43,458 nucleotides of DNA from an uncultured Pseudomonadales bacterium (GCA_949372635.1 CASIAB010000014.1:1-43458), one strand, 5' to 3'. Shown: positions 19,965-28,785, counted from the stretch's first letter. Numbers and translations are program-made. The notes: a model not told the origin generated them from the letters alone.

Positions 19965-21164
19965 TTGCCCACTCGCACTTCATTATCAAAGACACTCATC
20001 GTCTTGCTAGCGGCCACATCTGCACTGGGCCCTGCTGCCATGCAGATTTTATTGCCTGCCCTGCCAGTAATTAAAGAAACCTTTGAAGTAAGCACTGAAG
20101 TGGCGCAGCTCACCCTCAGCCTCTCGATGCTAGCCATTGCCCTAGGTACGCTATTCTTTGGCCCTCTCTCTGATAAGTACGGGCGCAAGCCTGTGATGCT
20201 GTTTGGTCTGTCGATCACTATAGCGGGATCAATATTCTGTTTCTTGGCGAACACCATCGAGCTGCTTATCGCGGGACGATTCATTCAAGCCTTCGGCGCA
20301 GCAGTTGGCCTCGTACTCGCACGAGCTATAGTGCGCGACGTTTATGGACCGCAGGAAGCAGCACGGGTCATCGCGACACTAGTCATGGTTATGGTTGTAG
20401 CACCCATGCTTTCGCCAGCACTGGGTGGAGAATTAATGCTGCGATTTGGCTGGGAATACGTCTTCATAGTAATCACCATCGCATGTATCTTGATCTCTTT
20501 GCTACTTATTAAGAACTTGCCGGAAACACTCAAGGAACCGGTACCCTTCACTGGCGTCGCAGCGATGATAAGTAACTATGCGCTGCTATTTCGATCGCGC
20601 GCGTTCTGCGGCTATGCCTTCTGCGTTACTTTTGTATCTGTCCTGTTCTTCAGCTTTATTTCTGCCGCGCCAGAGATCATGGTTTCGGTATTGAAGCGCC
20701 CGCCGAACGAATACGGATACTACTTCGTAATGATTCCCATCGGGTTTATGGCAGGAAATTACTTCGCACGGCACTTCGGCCGATCGATGGAACTGAACCG
20801 CATGATCAGCATAGGCGCAATAATAGGATTTACAGGGGTTACTCTCGCAATTGCGCTGCAACTCATGGGCTTTCATCAACCTATTGCCCTGTTCGCACCT
20901 ATCGCTCTTGCTGTATGCGGCAATGGAATAGCTCTACCCAACGCGCAAGCAGCAGCTATTAATGAATTCCCCAAATTTGCAGGTAGCGCATCTGGCCTAA
21001 CTGGCTTTCTACAAATGTTCTTCTCTGCCATCGCCGCGCAAATGGTCGCGGTGATCTTTAACGGAACAGTCTATCCACTGCTGATCTTAATGCTAACCGC
21101 ATCGATTCTGTCGCTAATTTGTTTCAATTTGGGCGTGCGAGTTAGTCCGACAGCTTCTGCCTAA
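19965..21164 (+). CDS. Bcr/CflA-type MFS drug exporter
   Basis: Twelve-helix major facilitator, 399 aa. TM1 contains the family-typical LLPALPVIKETF (29-40). Motif A between TM2 and TM3 is GPLSDKYGRKP (66-76), TM4 has LARAIVRDVYG, and motif C-like AGGELMLRFGWEYVF-type residues follow TM5. This pattern is that of the Bcr/CflA subfamily (proton-driven export of bicyclomycin, chloramphenicol or other small molecules); the actual substrate is unknown. The start is TTG at 19965 with a weak GGAA eight bases before; the ATG at 19952 is in another frame. It follows the TPR gene by 66 bases on the same strand, but a functional link is not evident. Confidence 0.88.
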   Translation: MPTRTSLSKTLIVLLAATSALGPAAMQILLPALPVIKETFEVSTEVAQLTLSLSMLAIALGTLFFGPLSDKYGRKPVMLFGLSITIAGSIFCFLANTIELLIAGRFIQAFGAAVGLVLARAIVRDVYGPQEAARVIATLVMVMVVAPMLSPALGGELMLRFGWEYVFIVITIACILISLLLIKNLPETLKEPVPFTGVAAMISNYALLFRSRAFCGYAFCVTFVSVLFFSFISAAPEIMVSVLKRPPNEYGYYFVMIPIGFMAGNYFARHFGRSMELNRMISIGAIIGFTGVTLAIALQLMGFHQPIALFAPIALAVCGNGIALPNAQAAAINEFPKFAGSASGLTGFLQMFFSAIAAQMVAVIFNGTVYPLLILMLTASILSLICFNLGVRVSPTASA

Positions 21165-21253
21165 TCTACAATGAGAAATACTGACTAGTATCAAGTTTAA
21201 TTTCTGCCTATAGCATTACTATATTCCTATAAATTGGAAAACGAGTAATTCCC

Positions 21254-21652
21254 ATGAAGAGTCAAACTAGCAAACTAATCCTTCAGGTCGTTTTTCCCCT
21301 AATCGCCGTTTTCTCGCCAGCTGGATGAAGCAAAAATTCGGATGATTTCTCACAGATATCCAATCCACCACCCTTCGACTATGTTGACAGTGAGCAATTA
21401 CACCCAAATATGCATCAACTAGCCTTCGAATTGTAGCAACTCGATATGGCTTTGCTTGACACTTATGTCGACCGACCCAGCTTCCAACGCCAGATCGTAT
21501 ACAGCATCCAAAAAATCGAACGCATGGGGAGATATATTCAGGAAACTGAATATATCCGTCAGCCGCCCTTTCTGCAGGATGATATGGACAGATTTCTATC
21601 CAATGTACGAAGATCAAAAATAAAGGCGCAAAGAGGCGCACCACGCTTATAG
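21254..21652 (+). pseudogene. Small lipoprotein gene with two nonsense codons
   Basis: From ATG 21254 a single frame of 132 codons reaches TAG at 21650-21652, interrupted by TGA at 21326-21328 (codon 25) and TAG at 21434-21436 (codon 61). The first part is a lipoprotein signal sequence: SKLILQVVFPLIAVFSPAG. The TGA stands exactly where the lipobox cysteine (TGC/TGT) should be. The second stop replaces what would be CAG (Gln) in FEL-Q-QLDMALLDTYVDR. The downstream part is helical and polar (QIVYSIQKIERMGRYIQE). No frameshift is needed, so two base substitutions explain the loss. The family is not recognised. Confidence 0.7.
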
Positions 21653-21738
21653 CTACTAAATGGATCGTCTCGTCTCTGGCGGCTATATTACTTACCATAA
21701 CGAGAACCGTTAATCACAACGCAAACAGGAGAATAGAG

Positions 21739-21849
21739 ATGTCTAGAGAATCAGGAGACCGATACCACTGCGATAGCTGCGGCAAGCAGATGTCGAAGAT
21801 CACAGGACGCACGACAGGAACGACTCGCTCGACTACAGCAGACTATTAG
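21739..21849 (+). CDS. 36-residue CxxC micro-protein
   Basis: A short open frame starting at ATG 21739 with AGGAG at 21727-21731, seven bases away, the best ribosome-binding site in this region. The product contains YHCDSCGKQMSKITGR, a CxxCG knuckle like half a zinc ribbon (Cys11, Cys14), followed by a Thr/Arg-rich tail and a TAG at 21847-21849. It is far too short for standard gene calling. It might bind zinc as a dimer or be a regulator; no function is assigned. It follows the dead lipoprotein gene by 86 bases and converges with the monooxygenase-like gene. Confidence 0.5.
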   Translation: MSRESGDRYHCDSCGKQMSKITGRTTGTTRSTTADY

Positions 21850-21913
21850 TACAGACGTGAATTTGTTCCACTAGCCTGCTGCTATACTTGAAAAAATGGT
21901 TATCAGAAGATAG

Positions 21914-23602
21914 CTATTTTTCGTAATAGGTCACGTAGCCAGTGAACATTTCATCGTAGCTCTCTAGGCCAAACGTAACTTCCTCACTGGGGTCAGGGTT
22001 GAACGGATTGGAATAGGAATTGTCGAAGGCACCGCCCACGTGGATACTATCGCCAGCTTCTAGGTTCAACGCCTCGCTCAGGTGATAGTGCGGCTGCCAG
22101 CCGTAGTTGTAGGCAGGAATGCTAAGCACGTCACGCTGCTTACCACCTGCCGTGTGTACTTTGAACCTCATCTTCTTACCACGAAAATTCATTCGCGCGC
22201 GCACGCTCGTAACCACTGCGGGCTTCTCAAACTGGTAGCTAGCCTCTATAGCATGATTCGAATCGTATGGCTCAATCACGAAACGTGGTGAGATTGCCTT
22301 CGTTAATAATTCGTGTCCTTGAGGCTCGTCATAAAAATAAAGCCCAATGGATGTTTCATCTTTAGTCGCAAGACCATTTGTCACGTAGTGAAACTGCATA
22401 GACAGTTTGTGACCTTTAGGAATGAGAATTCCTGTACCTTCACCAAAAACAGTAGCTGGATTGTTACCAGGAATGAAACTGCCCAAGAAACGGCGCGTAC
22501 TGATTTCGTTTTCGGCCTCGTCACCCCAAAAGCCTTCATCTGCCGGAGAGATAAATGTCATCAGGTGGTGAAGGACAGCCTCCTTTCCAGGGTTGTATTG
22601 AAATGCTCGCACCCAGACATCGCGATCGAACGGCAGTGTTGCTTCTGTGTACAAATAATCTTGTATTCCTACGGCCGCGATCCCGTTTGCTGGTGTTTCA
22701 ACGATAAAATCAGGCTCGCCTAATTCCCATTCGAAGATCTTCTCTGTCGGAACGAGCTCTAAAGGGTCAACAGGGTTGTCGCCTCTAGGTGCTCCGGCAT
22801 CCATCCAATGCACAAGGGTTTGCAACGTTTGAGCTGACAGATATTTCGCGCTGTCGGTATGACCTATCACAGGGTCGACTTGTATAGGTGGCATGCGCTT
22901 GTTCAGCAGTACCTCACGAATCATCGGCGACCAACCTAGAAGAGATGTGTAGCTGTCCAAAGCGAAGGGACCTGCTCCTCCCCAGCGATGGCACTCGGCA
23001 CAGTTATCAACAATAATCGGGGCAACTTCAGTGGTATAATCGGGGGGGCTTGCTACTAACTTGTCACGCATCGGATATTCTATGGTGCAACCGGCAACAT
23101 CGCTTTTAACTGTGTCATCAACATCTCCATCGAGCAAAGTCTGCAGGGTTGTATCCAAAGACTGATTGGCTGCGCCACGATAGAATAATGACAGCCGCTC
23201 TGGGTTGAAGACGAGAACTTCTCCAGCATGTTCAATCTGCAAAGATGCGCTTACAAGCTGAGCAGCGTCATCGAGAAGCGGCAAGCCTAAATCCCGCTCG
23301 CTTGCTTCAATCCTTCCTGCACCCGATGAATCCAAAAGTAAAAACTCGACGCCCTGACCGGCGTACTTTGCATTCAATTCTGAAAGGTAGTTCACACTGT
23401 TGAAAATATTGGTACAGTTTGGATGATAAGACATCATAACTATCGCTTTGCGATGCTGGTAGCGACTGATCTGATGAAATTCACCACGATCATCAAGCAG
23501 CGCAAAATCCCCTACTCTATCTAAAGACCCAAAGGCTTGGGTCATTAATATGCTTGTTCCTAAAGCAACTGTAATCGTGGCTAAATTTCTAAATACGGTC
23601 AA
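21914..23602 (-). CDS. Secreted thioredoxin-like / cytochrome c / copper type II monooxygenase-like fusion protein
   Basis: 562 residues, exported (signal peptide 1-23). Domain 1 (about 28-155) is a peroxiredoxin/thioredoxin-like fold with one cysteine (Cys63 in YHPNCTNIF) where relatives usually have a CP motif. Domain 2 (about 185-270) is a c-type cytochrome: CAECH at 201-205 and probable distal ligand Met237 in RMPPI. Domain 3 (about 300-560) resembles ascorbate-dependent type II copper monooxygenases: His345-His346 (VLHHLM) and His405 (MQFHY) for the CuH site and Met552 (YDEMFTG) for CuM. The CuM His-X-His that relatives have as HMHLRG reads Arg470-Met-Asn472 (RMNFRGKK); a different His-Tyr-His lies at 505-507. 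TTG start with AGGGGAAG just upstream. It is the second gene of an operon, 45 bases after its partner. The reaction is unknown. Confidence 0.82.
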   Translation of the reverse strand: MTVFRNLATITVALGTSILMTQAFGSLDRVGDFALLDDRGEFHQISRYQHRKAIVMMSYHPNCTNIFNSVNYLSELNAKYAGQGVEFLLLDSSGAGRIEASERDLGLPLLDDAAQLVSASLQIEHAGEVLVFNPERLSLFYRGAANQSLDTTLQTLLDGDVDDTVKSDVAGCTIEYPMRDKLVASPPDYTTEVAPIIVDNCAECHRWGGAGPFALDSYTSLLGWSPMIREVLLNKRMPPIQVDPVIGHTDSAKYLSAQTLQTLVHWMDAGAPRGDNPVDPLELVPTEKIFEWELGEPDFIVETPANGIAAVGIQDYLYTEATLPFDRDVWVRAFQYNPGKEAVLHHLMTFISPADEGFWGDEAENEISTRRFLGSFIPGNNPATVFGEGTGILIPKGHKLSMQFHYVTNGLATKDETSIGLYFYDEPQGHELLTKAISPRFVIEPYDSNHAIEASYQFEKPAVVTSVRARMNFRGKKMRFKVHTAGGKQRDVLSIPAYNYGWQPHYHLSEALNLEAGDSIHVGGAFDNSYSNPFNPDPSEEVTFGLESYDEMFTGYVTYYEK

Positions 23603-23647
23603 CTCAAACTTCCCCTGTTGGCTGCGGATAGTAAATTTCTTAAAGGC

Positions 23648-24784
23648 TTACTGTGGCATCGGAAATTTGCTGATGTGCGGGTTTTCTTGACGGTCACGCG
23701 AGTAATTGCGATCCGGCCTTTCCATTCCACCCCTAGCTGGCCCACCGGCATTATAGATGCCTCCACGCAAAACAGAGATCAAGTAATCACGATGGCTAAA
23801 TAAGTACTTATCCTTGTTTGTGTATTCAGCAACCATGTTTTCAATTGCTTCAGATCGTCCAATTAATTCTGGATAGGCTAATGCATCGCCTATCACAACC
23901 TTCAATGCCTCGATGTTGTCCACGATAGCTGAAGCTTCCGGGTGGAACGTGAAGAAATTGGGCGCTATGACTGGAATGGTAGGAATATCAGAGGGCAGTG
24001 AAACTAGACTGCCGTGCAGACGAGCTGTTTTCTCTTTGTAGTACTGCAGCACATTCTCGACATCACGAATCTTTGCCTCCTGATTTGCCGCAGTAGCCAC
24101 CACTTCCAGCGTCGCAATCTTTAACCATTGCGAAGCCCAGGTCAGCCCGCTTAACTGCGGAAATCCAACACGGTAAGAATAAGCATAGGGATGATCTGCC
24201 AGAAGCTCATCCGACTTTGGATTGTCAGCCACGGAGTGCTCGTCGTCGCTTAGGTAGCGGGCAACGGCTGCATCGACGGCGACCTTCTTATCATCGAAGG
24301 AATCATCTAGATAAATCTCTAGCAGCTCTTCAACGAATTCGCGGCCTCGCTTCAGTGTCTGCACCGCAACATCGGGCAGTGCGCCACTCTCAACCAATGC
24401 CTGCGCCGCCTCTTCAGCTGTCTGCTGCCGATTGATAGCAACAATAATACCTGGCACAGCACGGCTTTCAAACACGCGGTGCGGCCCCAGCATGGCCAGA
24501 TGATCACCAGCGGAGTGATAGTGAGATGCCGTTGCTTCGGCTAGCTCCTCCAATTGTTCGGTTAGTAGCCGTTTTCCAATAGCAGCGGACGGAGATTGGT
24601 TTGTCGCTTCGATTTCCTCAAATACGCGAGCATGCAACACATCATGGGCGTACAACAAATTCACCAACTCAGGGAAGAGCTGATTCAACACAGGGCTATC
24701 AGCCATCACCACACTCGGACGCAGCAGCGTTAGAGCGCACAGTCCGGTTAACGCAAATTTTGATAGCAGCGAAAGGTTTCCCAT
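23648..24784 (-). CDS. Exported protein of unknown function, partner of the redox/copper fusion protein
   Basis: 378 residues with a signal peptide (hydrophobic 8-26, cleavage near VMA|DS). The mature protein is mostly helical, with a histidine-rich early region (YAHDVLHARVFE, then ASHYHSAGDHLAMLGPH) that could bind a metal or haem; this is a guess from composition. The C-terminal tail is rich in Gly, Arg and Asn (GGPARGGMERPDRNYSRDRQ) and looks disordered. GGAG lies seven bases before ATG 24784. The gene precedes the trimodular monooxygenase-like gene with only 45 bases between, so the two are almost certainly cotranscribed and probably act together in the periplasm. I do not recognise the family. 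Confidence 0.7.
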   Translation of the reverse strand: MGNLSLLSKFALTGLCALTLLRPSVVMADSPVLNQLFPELVNLLYAHDVLHARVFEEIEATNQSPSAAIGKRLLTEQLEELAEATASHYHSAGDHLAMLGPHRVFESRAVPGIIVAINRQQTAEEAAQALVESGALPDVAVQTLKRGREFVEELLEIYLDDSFDDKKVAVDAAVARYLSDDEHSVADNPKSDELLADHPYAYSYRVGFPQLSGLTWASQWLKIATLEVVATAANQEAKIRDVENVLQYYKEKTARLHGSLVSLPSDIPTIPVIAPNFFTFHPEASAIVDNIEALKVVIGDALAYPELIGRSEAIENMVAEYTNKDKYLFSHRDYLISVLRGGIYNAGGPARGGMERPDRNYSRDRQENPHISKFPMPQ

Positions 24785-24991
24785 ATTTTTCTCCAGTGGA
24801 CCCTAACTATCAGCTAGGACGAATTCTGTATAAGGAAGATATTTTATAAGATGCTCAAAGCCTATGCGACATAATGTCTCATTGCGATTTAACTCAAAAT
24901 GGGAAAATTTCAAGATTTACTAACTATATTAATAGCTTAGCTGAAAGAAGTAATAGGAAGGCGCAATGGGTGTCACACAAAACTACAGATA

Positions 24992-25026
24992 TAAAAGCCG
25001 AAAGCCCACCTTGAGGGGCCTTTCTC
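24992..25026 (-). terminator. Rho-independent terminator of the methyltransferase operon
   Basis: On the minus strand AAAGGCCC pairs with GGGCTTT (one bulged base) around a seven-base loop, then CGG and a run TTTTAT. It lies 15-50 bases downstream of the last gene of the operon, as expected. The plus strand also has a short T-rich stretch after the hairpin, so it may work in both directions. Confidence 0.65.
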
Positions 25027-25041
25027 TTGCAGAGCCCCTAA

Positions 25042-25758
25042 CTATTGATCTGACATCGTTCGATTTCGATAGAGATTATTATGTAACCGGCCCATAAATT
25101 GATCGACCTGCTCCAACTGTACCTCATCGAAAAGCGACTCCATCTCCATTCTGGCATGCATAAATGATGCGCCTTGTTTCTCAATCAATTCTTCGACACT
25201 CTGCGCATTCATCCTGCCGGTTTCGCCCTGAGCCATCCGAATGTGTTTTACGATGGTATCGAGGAGTAAATCTTTGTCCGCGTCGTTCAGGTTCCCAGTA
25301 GTGCGGGAAAGCTCTTCAGCATAGCCATTCTTCAGCTGCTGATCTGTCGCCCCTCCACGCTGCGCATCGATAACGCCAAGCTCGGCCATAGTCAACAGCG
25401 GCTCGAGTCTAGAGCGAACATATTCGTACTGAGTGATTACCTTAAGTTGATCTGGTGAGGCCTGATTCTGCGCAACTCGTAAACTTAATTCTGCGCGCTC
25501 ACTGAACAATTCCACTAATACCGCTTCAACCTGATTGCGCTTGAGGGGCTGAGCGGCTAACGACCTGAGAAAGTCGCCGAACTGCACTTCGATCTGCACC
25601 CGCGCCGTCTGCTCAAACTGAGTGTCCGCTTGACTGCGGAGAATCATATCTCGCACAGACTCCGGCACAGTTGATTCTCTTATTTCTTGCGCAAAGTTGT
25701 TAGTCGCAAAAACGAAAGCTAGGACCGATATTGTGGGAAGCAAGATTGGTTTTTTCAT
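25042..25758 (-). CDS. Exported helical protein of unknown function
   Basis: About 238 residues. MKKPILLPTISVLAFVFATNN is a signal peptide with cleavage near NFA|QE; the start at ATG 25758 is preferred to ATG 25773 because it gives a classical MKK start. The mature part is polar and predicted to be all helical, without cysteines, with many Glu/Gln. It resembles periplasmic spacer or chaperone-like proteins in composition only. It lies 45 bases after the stop of the upstream methyltransferase-like gene on the same strand, and a terminator follows, so it is the second gene of a two-gene operon. No family is recognised. Confidence 0.62.
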   Translation of the reverse strand: MKKPILLPTISVLAFVFATNNFAQEIRESTVPESVRDMILRSQADTQFEQTARVQIEVQFGDFLRSLAAQPLKRNQVEAVLVELFSERAELSLRVAQNQASPDQLKVITQYEYVRSRLEPLLTMAELGVIDAQRGGATDQQLKNGYAEELSRTTGNLNDADKDLLLDTIVKHIRMAQGETGRMNAQSVEELIEKQGASFMHARMEMESLFDEVQLEQVDQFMGRLHNNLYRNRTMSDQ

Positions 25759-25803
25759 AATGAAAAGAAGCATAGTGATCTCAAGGGCTGAAGTCTAGTG
25801 TAA

Positions 25804-26607
25804 CTAATTAGAAGGCTTTTCAAAACTCAGCACGAAACGATCGGTCTGTCCCTTTATGTCCGAGTCAAAGACGATCATGGAACGATCGTCTTTCGGGTTT
25901 CGCAGCGCAGCGCTACTTTCTACCAAGCGAAACCCCACACTTTCTAACTCGCTTCGCGCCATAGCCTCAACCATGCGATGCAGATCGAAGACTTCCTCCC
26001 TCTCCATCATCGTATCGCCTGCATGCTCCACCACAACGAAACGAGAACCAGGTTTTAGAGCAGTGTATATCTGCTCCAGAAAATATGCAGCGTTCGCGGG
26101 ACTTCCCACTGGCACATATTCTTCACCGTTGTAGCGCTTAGGAATGACATAGATATCATGCAACGCCATCACGATAATGGCTGCATCCATGGTCTCCTCT
26201 CCTAGGTCGAGGTTAATGCCACTGCGCGTATGACGATTGATGTTTCCAGGATTCCGCTTATCAAAGCGATCGCGTAACCCGTTGATACCCCAGGCTTCGA
26301 AGCCCTCGTTGTTGTGTAACCAGACCTCTCCGCTGACTCCTACTACACCAGCTAAAAGCTCACTGTAATAACCGCCGCTACCAAAAATATCGACGACCCT
26401 AGCACCAGGTGCAATATGCAATAGCGGGATCACTGCCTCGGGCCTACTTCTACTATCTCTCGTGAGATCATCGGGCAACCTGCCCTCTTCACTCATCACC
26501 ATGCGCACGGCTGCCGCGTCAATCTCAGCACCGACTACAGATGCGCTACTCAACACCGCGCTGACAAGCATCAAGACAGTGAAACATTGTTGAAAAAAGG
26601 AACGCAT
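25804..26607 (-). CDS. SAM-dependent methyltransferase-like protein with a signal peptide
   Basis: 267 residues. A signal peptide is followed by an RPEAVIPLLHIAPGARVVDI segment and the glycine-rich SAM-binding loop DIFGSGGYYSELLA (motif I), an acidic residue after strand 2 (NNEGFE) and a motif IV region DAAIIVMALHD, then LKPGSRFVVVEH (motif VI). This is a class I Rossmann methyltransferase fold. An exported methyltransferase is odd because SAM is cytoplasmic; proteins of this look exist in several Proteobacteria, with no established function. ATG 26607 is preferred over GTG 26622 because GAGG lies nine bases before it. It shares an operon with the exported helical protein downstream. Confidence 0.78.
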   Translation of the reverse strand: MRSFFQQCFTVLMLVSAVLSSASVVGAEIDAAAVRMVMSEEGRLPDDLTRDSRSRPEAVIPLLHIAPGARVVDIFGSGGYYSELLAGVVGVSGEVWLHNNEGFEAWGINGLRDRFDKRNPGNINRHTRSGINLDLGEETMDAAIIVMALHDIYVIPKRYNGEEYVPVGSPANAAYFLEQIYTALKPGSRFVVVEHAGDTMMEREEVFDLHRMVEAMARSELESVGFRLVESSAALRNPKDDRSMIVFDSDIKGQTDRFVLSFEKPSN

Positions 26608-26782
26608 CGAATCCAACCTCACCAGTCCTCGTCTCTTAGCTCGAAACGAATATTAAGATACACGACTGATTCAGTTTGCTTGATGCCATGTGCAGTTTCA
26701 AGGTGTTGCCTCGTATTCAATTGATTTGCATTTCCAGTCTACTCCACGTTTCTCAAGTGGCGCAAACGGGCGACTGATTTAT

Positions 26783-28288
26783 CTAGCTGGGGCTCTGCAT
26801 GCGACGTATTACGAGGAGCCCCGCAATCTGAGCCGCTAGCGCTCCCAGAATTATCAGTGCAGACCCAGTCACCCCTGTTACAACAAACGCGCTTAGGCTT
26901 ATAGTCCCATTGAATAACGCATACGGTAGCTGAGTGCGGAAGTGTTCTATCTGCGGGCAGCTAGCGCCAGTGGAAGAGAGAATAGTCGTCTCTGATATCG
27001 GCGAGCTATGATCGCCAAATAGTCCGCCCGACAGCACTGCGCCTATGCAGACATGCAGCGGCGCATCGATTGCGACCGCCGTTGGTATGATCAAGGGGAA
27101 CATGATCGCGAATGTTCCCCAGGATGAACCCGTTGCAAACGAAATAATGGCGGCCAAGACAAAGGCCACCGCAGGCAACATCCAATACGGCAGGCCAGCT
27201 TGGGCGACCGCGGCGATATAATCCGCAGCTCCCAACATTCTTCCTATGTCGCTCAATGCCCACGCCAGAAGCAGAGTTACAGCGACTAATGTCATGCCAG
27301 TCATACCATTGAGAAAGACCTCAATACTACCCAATACCTCTCGCACTTTGAGTGCAGCCATCAGAATAATTAGTAGTGCGGCCGCAGTTAGGTAGGCTGT
27401 AGTCAGCCCCGCCCGAAAATCTGTGCCAGAAACTTGCTCGAAGGGAAAGCCGAGAGGCACCAACATTATCCCGAGAACTACAGCGAGAACGATCAGTGGT
27501 GCCCACACTAAAACAGGCTTCGCATTGGGATGCGTGAATGCCTGGTACTGAATCTGACTCTTGTCCTGCGCTAGTGCCTTAGAGTCCTCATCTGGGTCTC
27601 GCTGAGCAACCTTCTCTGCCTCAGCCATTGCACCAAAGTCAAAGCGAAGGAACGTGAGTAGCGGCACCATCATCACGGCGAGCCAGGCATATAATTGAAA
27701 TGGAATTGCTCGAACGAAAGCTGTGAACTCACTCTCGGGAATTCCCAGCGCCTCGTATTCCACATAGATCAAACTCATTATGTACACGCCCCAGCCAATA
27801 AAAGGCACCAAGATAGCGACGGGTGCAGACGTGGAGTCGATAATAAACGCAAGCTTCTGTCTGGAGATTCGCAACCTATCCATCAGTGGTCTGAAGACCG
27901 GGCCGACGATCAGAGGTGTGCCTAAGTCTGAGAAAAATACTGCAATGCCACCTACCCATGCGGCGTTCTGCGCCTGCAGACGTGACCTCACCCAGCGATT
28001 GATGGAAACGGCGAAGGCTGTCCCGCCGCCGCTATTCTCAACCAGAGCGACAAAGCCACCAATAACGGCCAGCAGGATCAATACTCCCGCGTTGTAGCTG
28101 TCGGTAAGCTCAGGGATCAGATGTTCTTTAACCATGATGCCGGCGCCGGTCAATGGATTGGGCCCATTTAACATTAGCACGCCCACGAACACGCCCGTAA
28201 AAAGACCTACGATAACATTGCGAGTATAGAGTGAAAGACCCAATGCGAGAGCTATGGGAATAAGTGAAGTTATGTCAGGCGCTGGCAT
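26783..28288 (-). CDS. NhaC-family Na+/H+ antiporter-like transporter
   Basis: Polytopic membrane protein of 501 aa with about eleven to thirteen hydrophobic segments. Hallmarks of the NhaC family (IT superfamily) are VGLFTGVFVGV near 28-38, FFSDLGTPLIVGPVFRPLMDR, IIDSTSAPVAILVPFIGWG and the C-terminal half ATGSSWGTFAIMFPLIIPTA and GGLFGDHSSPISETTILSS. A cytoplasmic loop with charged residues lies around 215-245. Family members exchange sodium for protons or carry amino acids or other organic ions; the substrate cannot be fixed from sequence. It stands alone, 140 bases downstream of the small lipoprotein gene. GGGA precedes the ATG. Confidence 0.88.
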   Translation of the reverse strand: MPAPDITSLIPIALALGLSLYTRNVIVGLFTGVFVGVLMLNGPNPLTGAGIMVKEHLIPELTDSYNAGVLILLAVIGGFVALVENSGGGTAFAVSINRWVRSRLQAQNAAWVGGIAVFFSDLGTPLIVGPVFRPLMDRLRISRQKLAFIIDSTSAPVAILVPFIGWGVYIMSLIYVEYEALGIPESEFTAFVRAIPFQLYAWLAVMMVPLLTFLRFDFGAMAEAEKVAQRDPDEDSKALAQDKSQIQYQAFTHPNAKPVLVWAPLIVLAVVLGIMLVPLGFPFEQVSGTDFRAGLTTAYLTAAALLIILMAALKVREVLGSIEVFLNGMTGMTLVAVTLLLAWALSDIGRMLGAADYIAAVAQAGLPYWMLPAVAFVLAAIISFATGSSWGTFAIMFPLIIPTAVAIDAPLHVCIGAVLSGGLFGDHSSPISETTILSSTGASCPQIEHFRTQLPYALFNGTISLSAFVVTGVTGSALIILGALAAQIAGLLVIRRMQSPS

Positions 28289-28425
28289 TTTTTATTATCC
28301 CGAACCCTCTATGATCGAGACGAATAACGGTCTCATTGAAATACGAGGAATACAAACGAAAAAGAAGCGCGCCCCTCGGAAGGGATCACACCACTATCTA
28401 ACCTTCTATACAACGATGGCTTCGA

Positions 28426-28785
28426 CTACTGCCGAGTTCCGGTAACGTCAACACCAAAATCGCTGGCAAATGCTTCAGTAAGAGAATCACCCTCTACCAC
28501 TCCGCTGAAACTCAGGCTCAGAGACTGCCCACCCGCATCGACATCAACAGCGAAGCTTACGTTATTGCCATCAACAATTATTCCATCGATAGTCTGATCG
28601 CCTTGATCGCTAGCTATCATGCCCGTGCCGTCTTCAGCGATTGTCCTAAAAGATTCCTGATTGCCAAGCGGAGTGGTCGCCATAGTGTTCCACGTACCTG
28701 CGAAGGGGCTGGAATTGCGAGTGGCGCAGGCTGCCAAAATTACCAACACGGCTGCAGCGACAATACTTCGAATTATTTTTAACAT
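28426..28785 (-). CDS. Small lipoprotein of unknown function
   Basis: 119 residues. MLKIIRSIVAAAVLVILAAC gives a lipobox LAAC with Cys20, followed by Ala. The mature part (FAGTWNTMATTPLGNQESF, then a series of short Asp/Gly-rich strands such as IDGIIVDGNNVSFAVDVDAG) looks like a small all-beta domain with a W-T start, as in lipocalin-like or META-like proteins. The AGGAG site six bases before ATG 28785 is strong. It is a single gene with no evident partner. It is likely an outer-membrane lipoprotein. Confidence 0.68.
   Translation of the reverse strand: MLKIIRSIVAAAVLVILAACATRNSSPFAGTWNTMATTPLGNQESFRTIAEDGTGMIASDQGDQTIDGIIVDGNNVSFAVDVDAGGQSLSLSFSGVVEGDSLTEAFASDFGVDVTGTRQ

Noticed and set aside
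21326..21328. TGA at a cysteine position as a selenocysteine codon, given selA in the window
   Set aside because: A second stop (TAG) follows in the same frame, a lipobox cysteine must be acylated, and no SECIS-like hairpin was apparent just after the TGA. A nonsense mutation is simpler.
21267..21698. 143-codon open frame on the minus strand
   Set aside because: Composition is unlike a protein (many Arg, Cys, His) and the plus strand reads as a lipoprotein pseudogene with a signal sequence.
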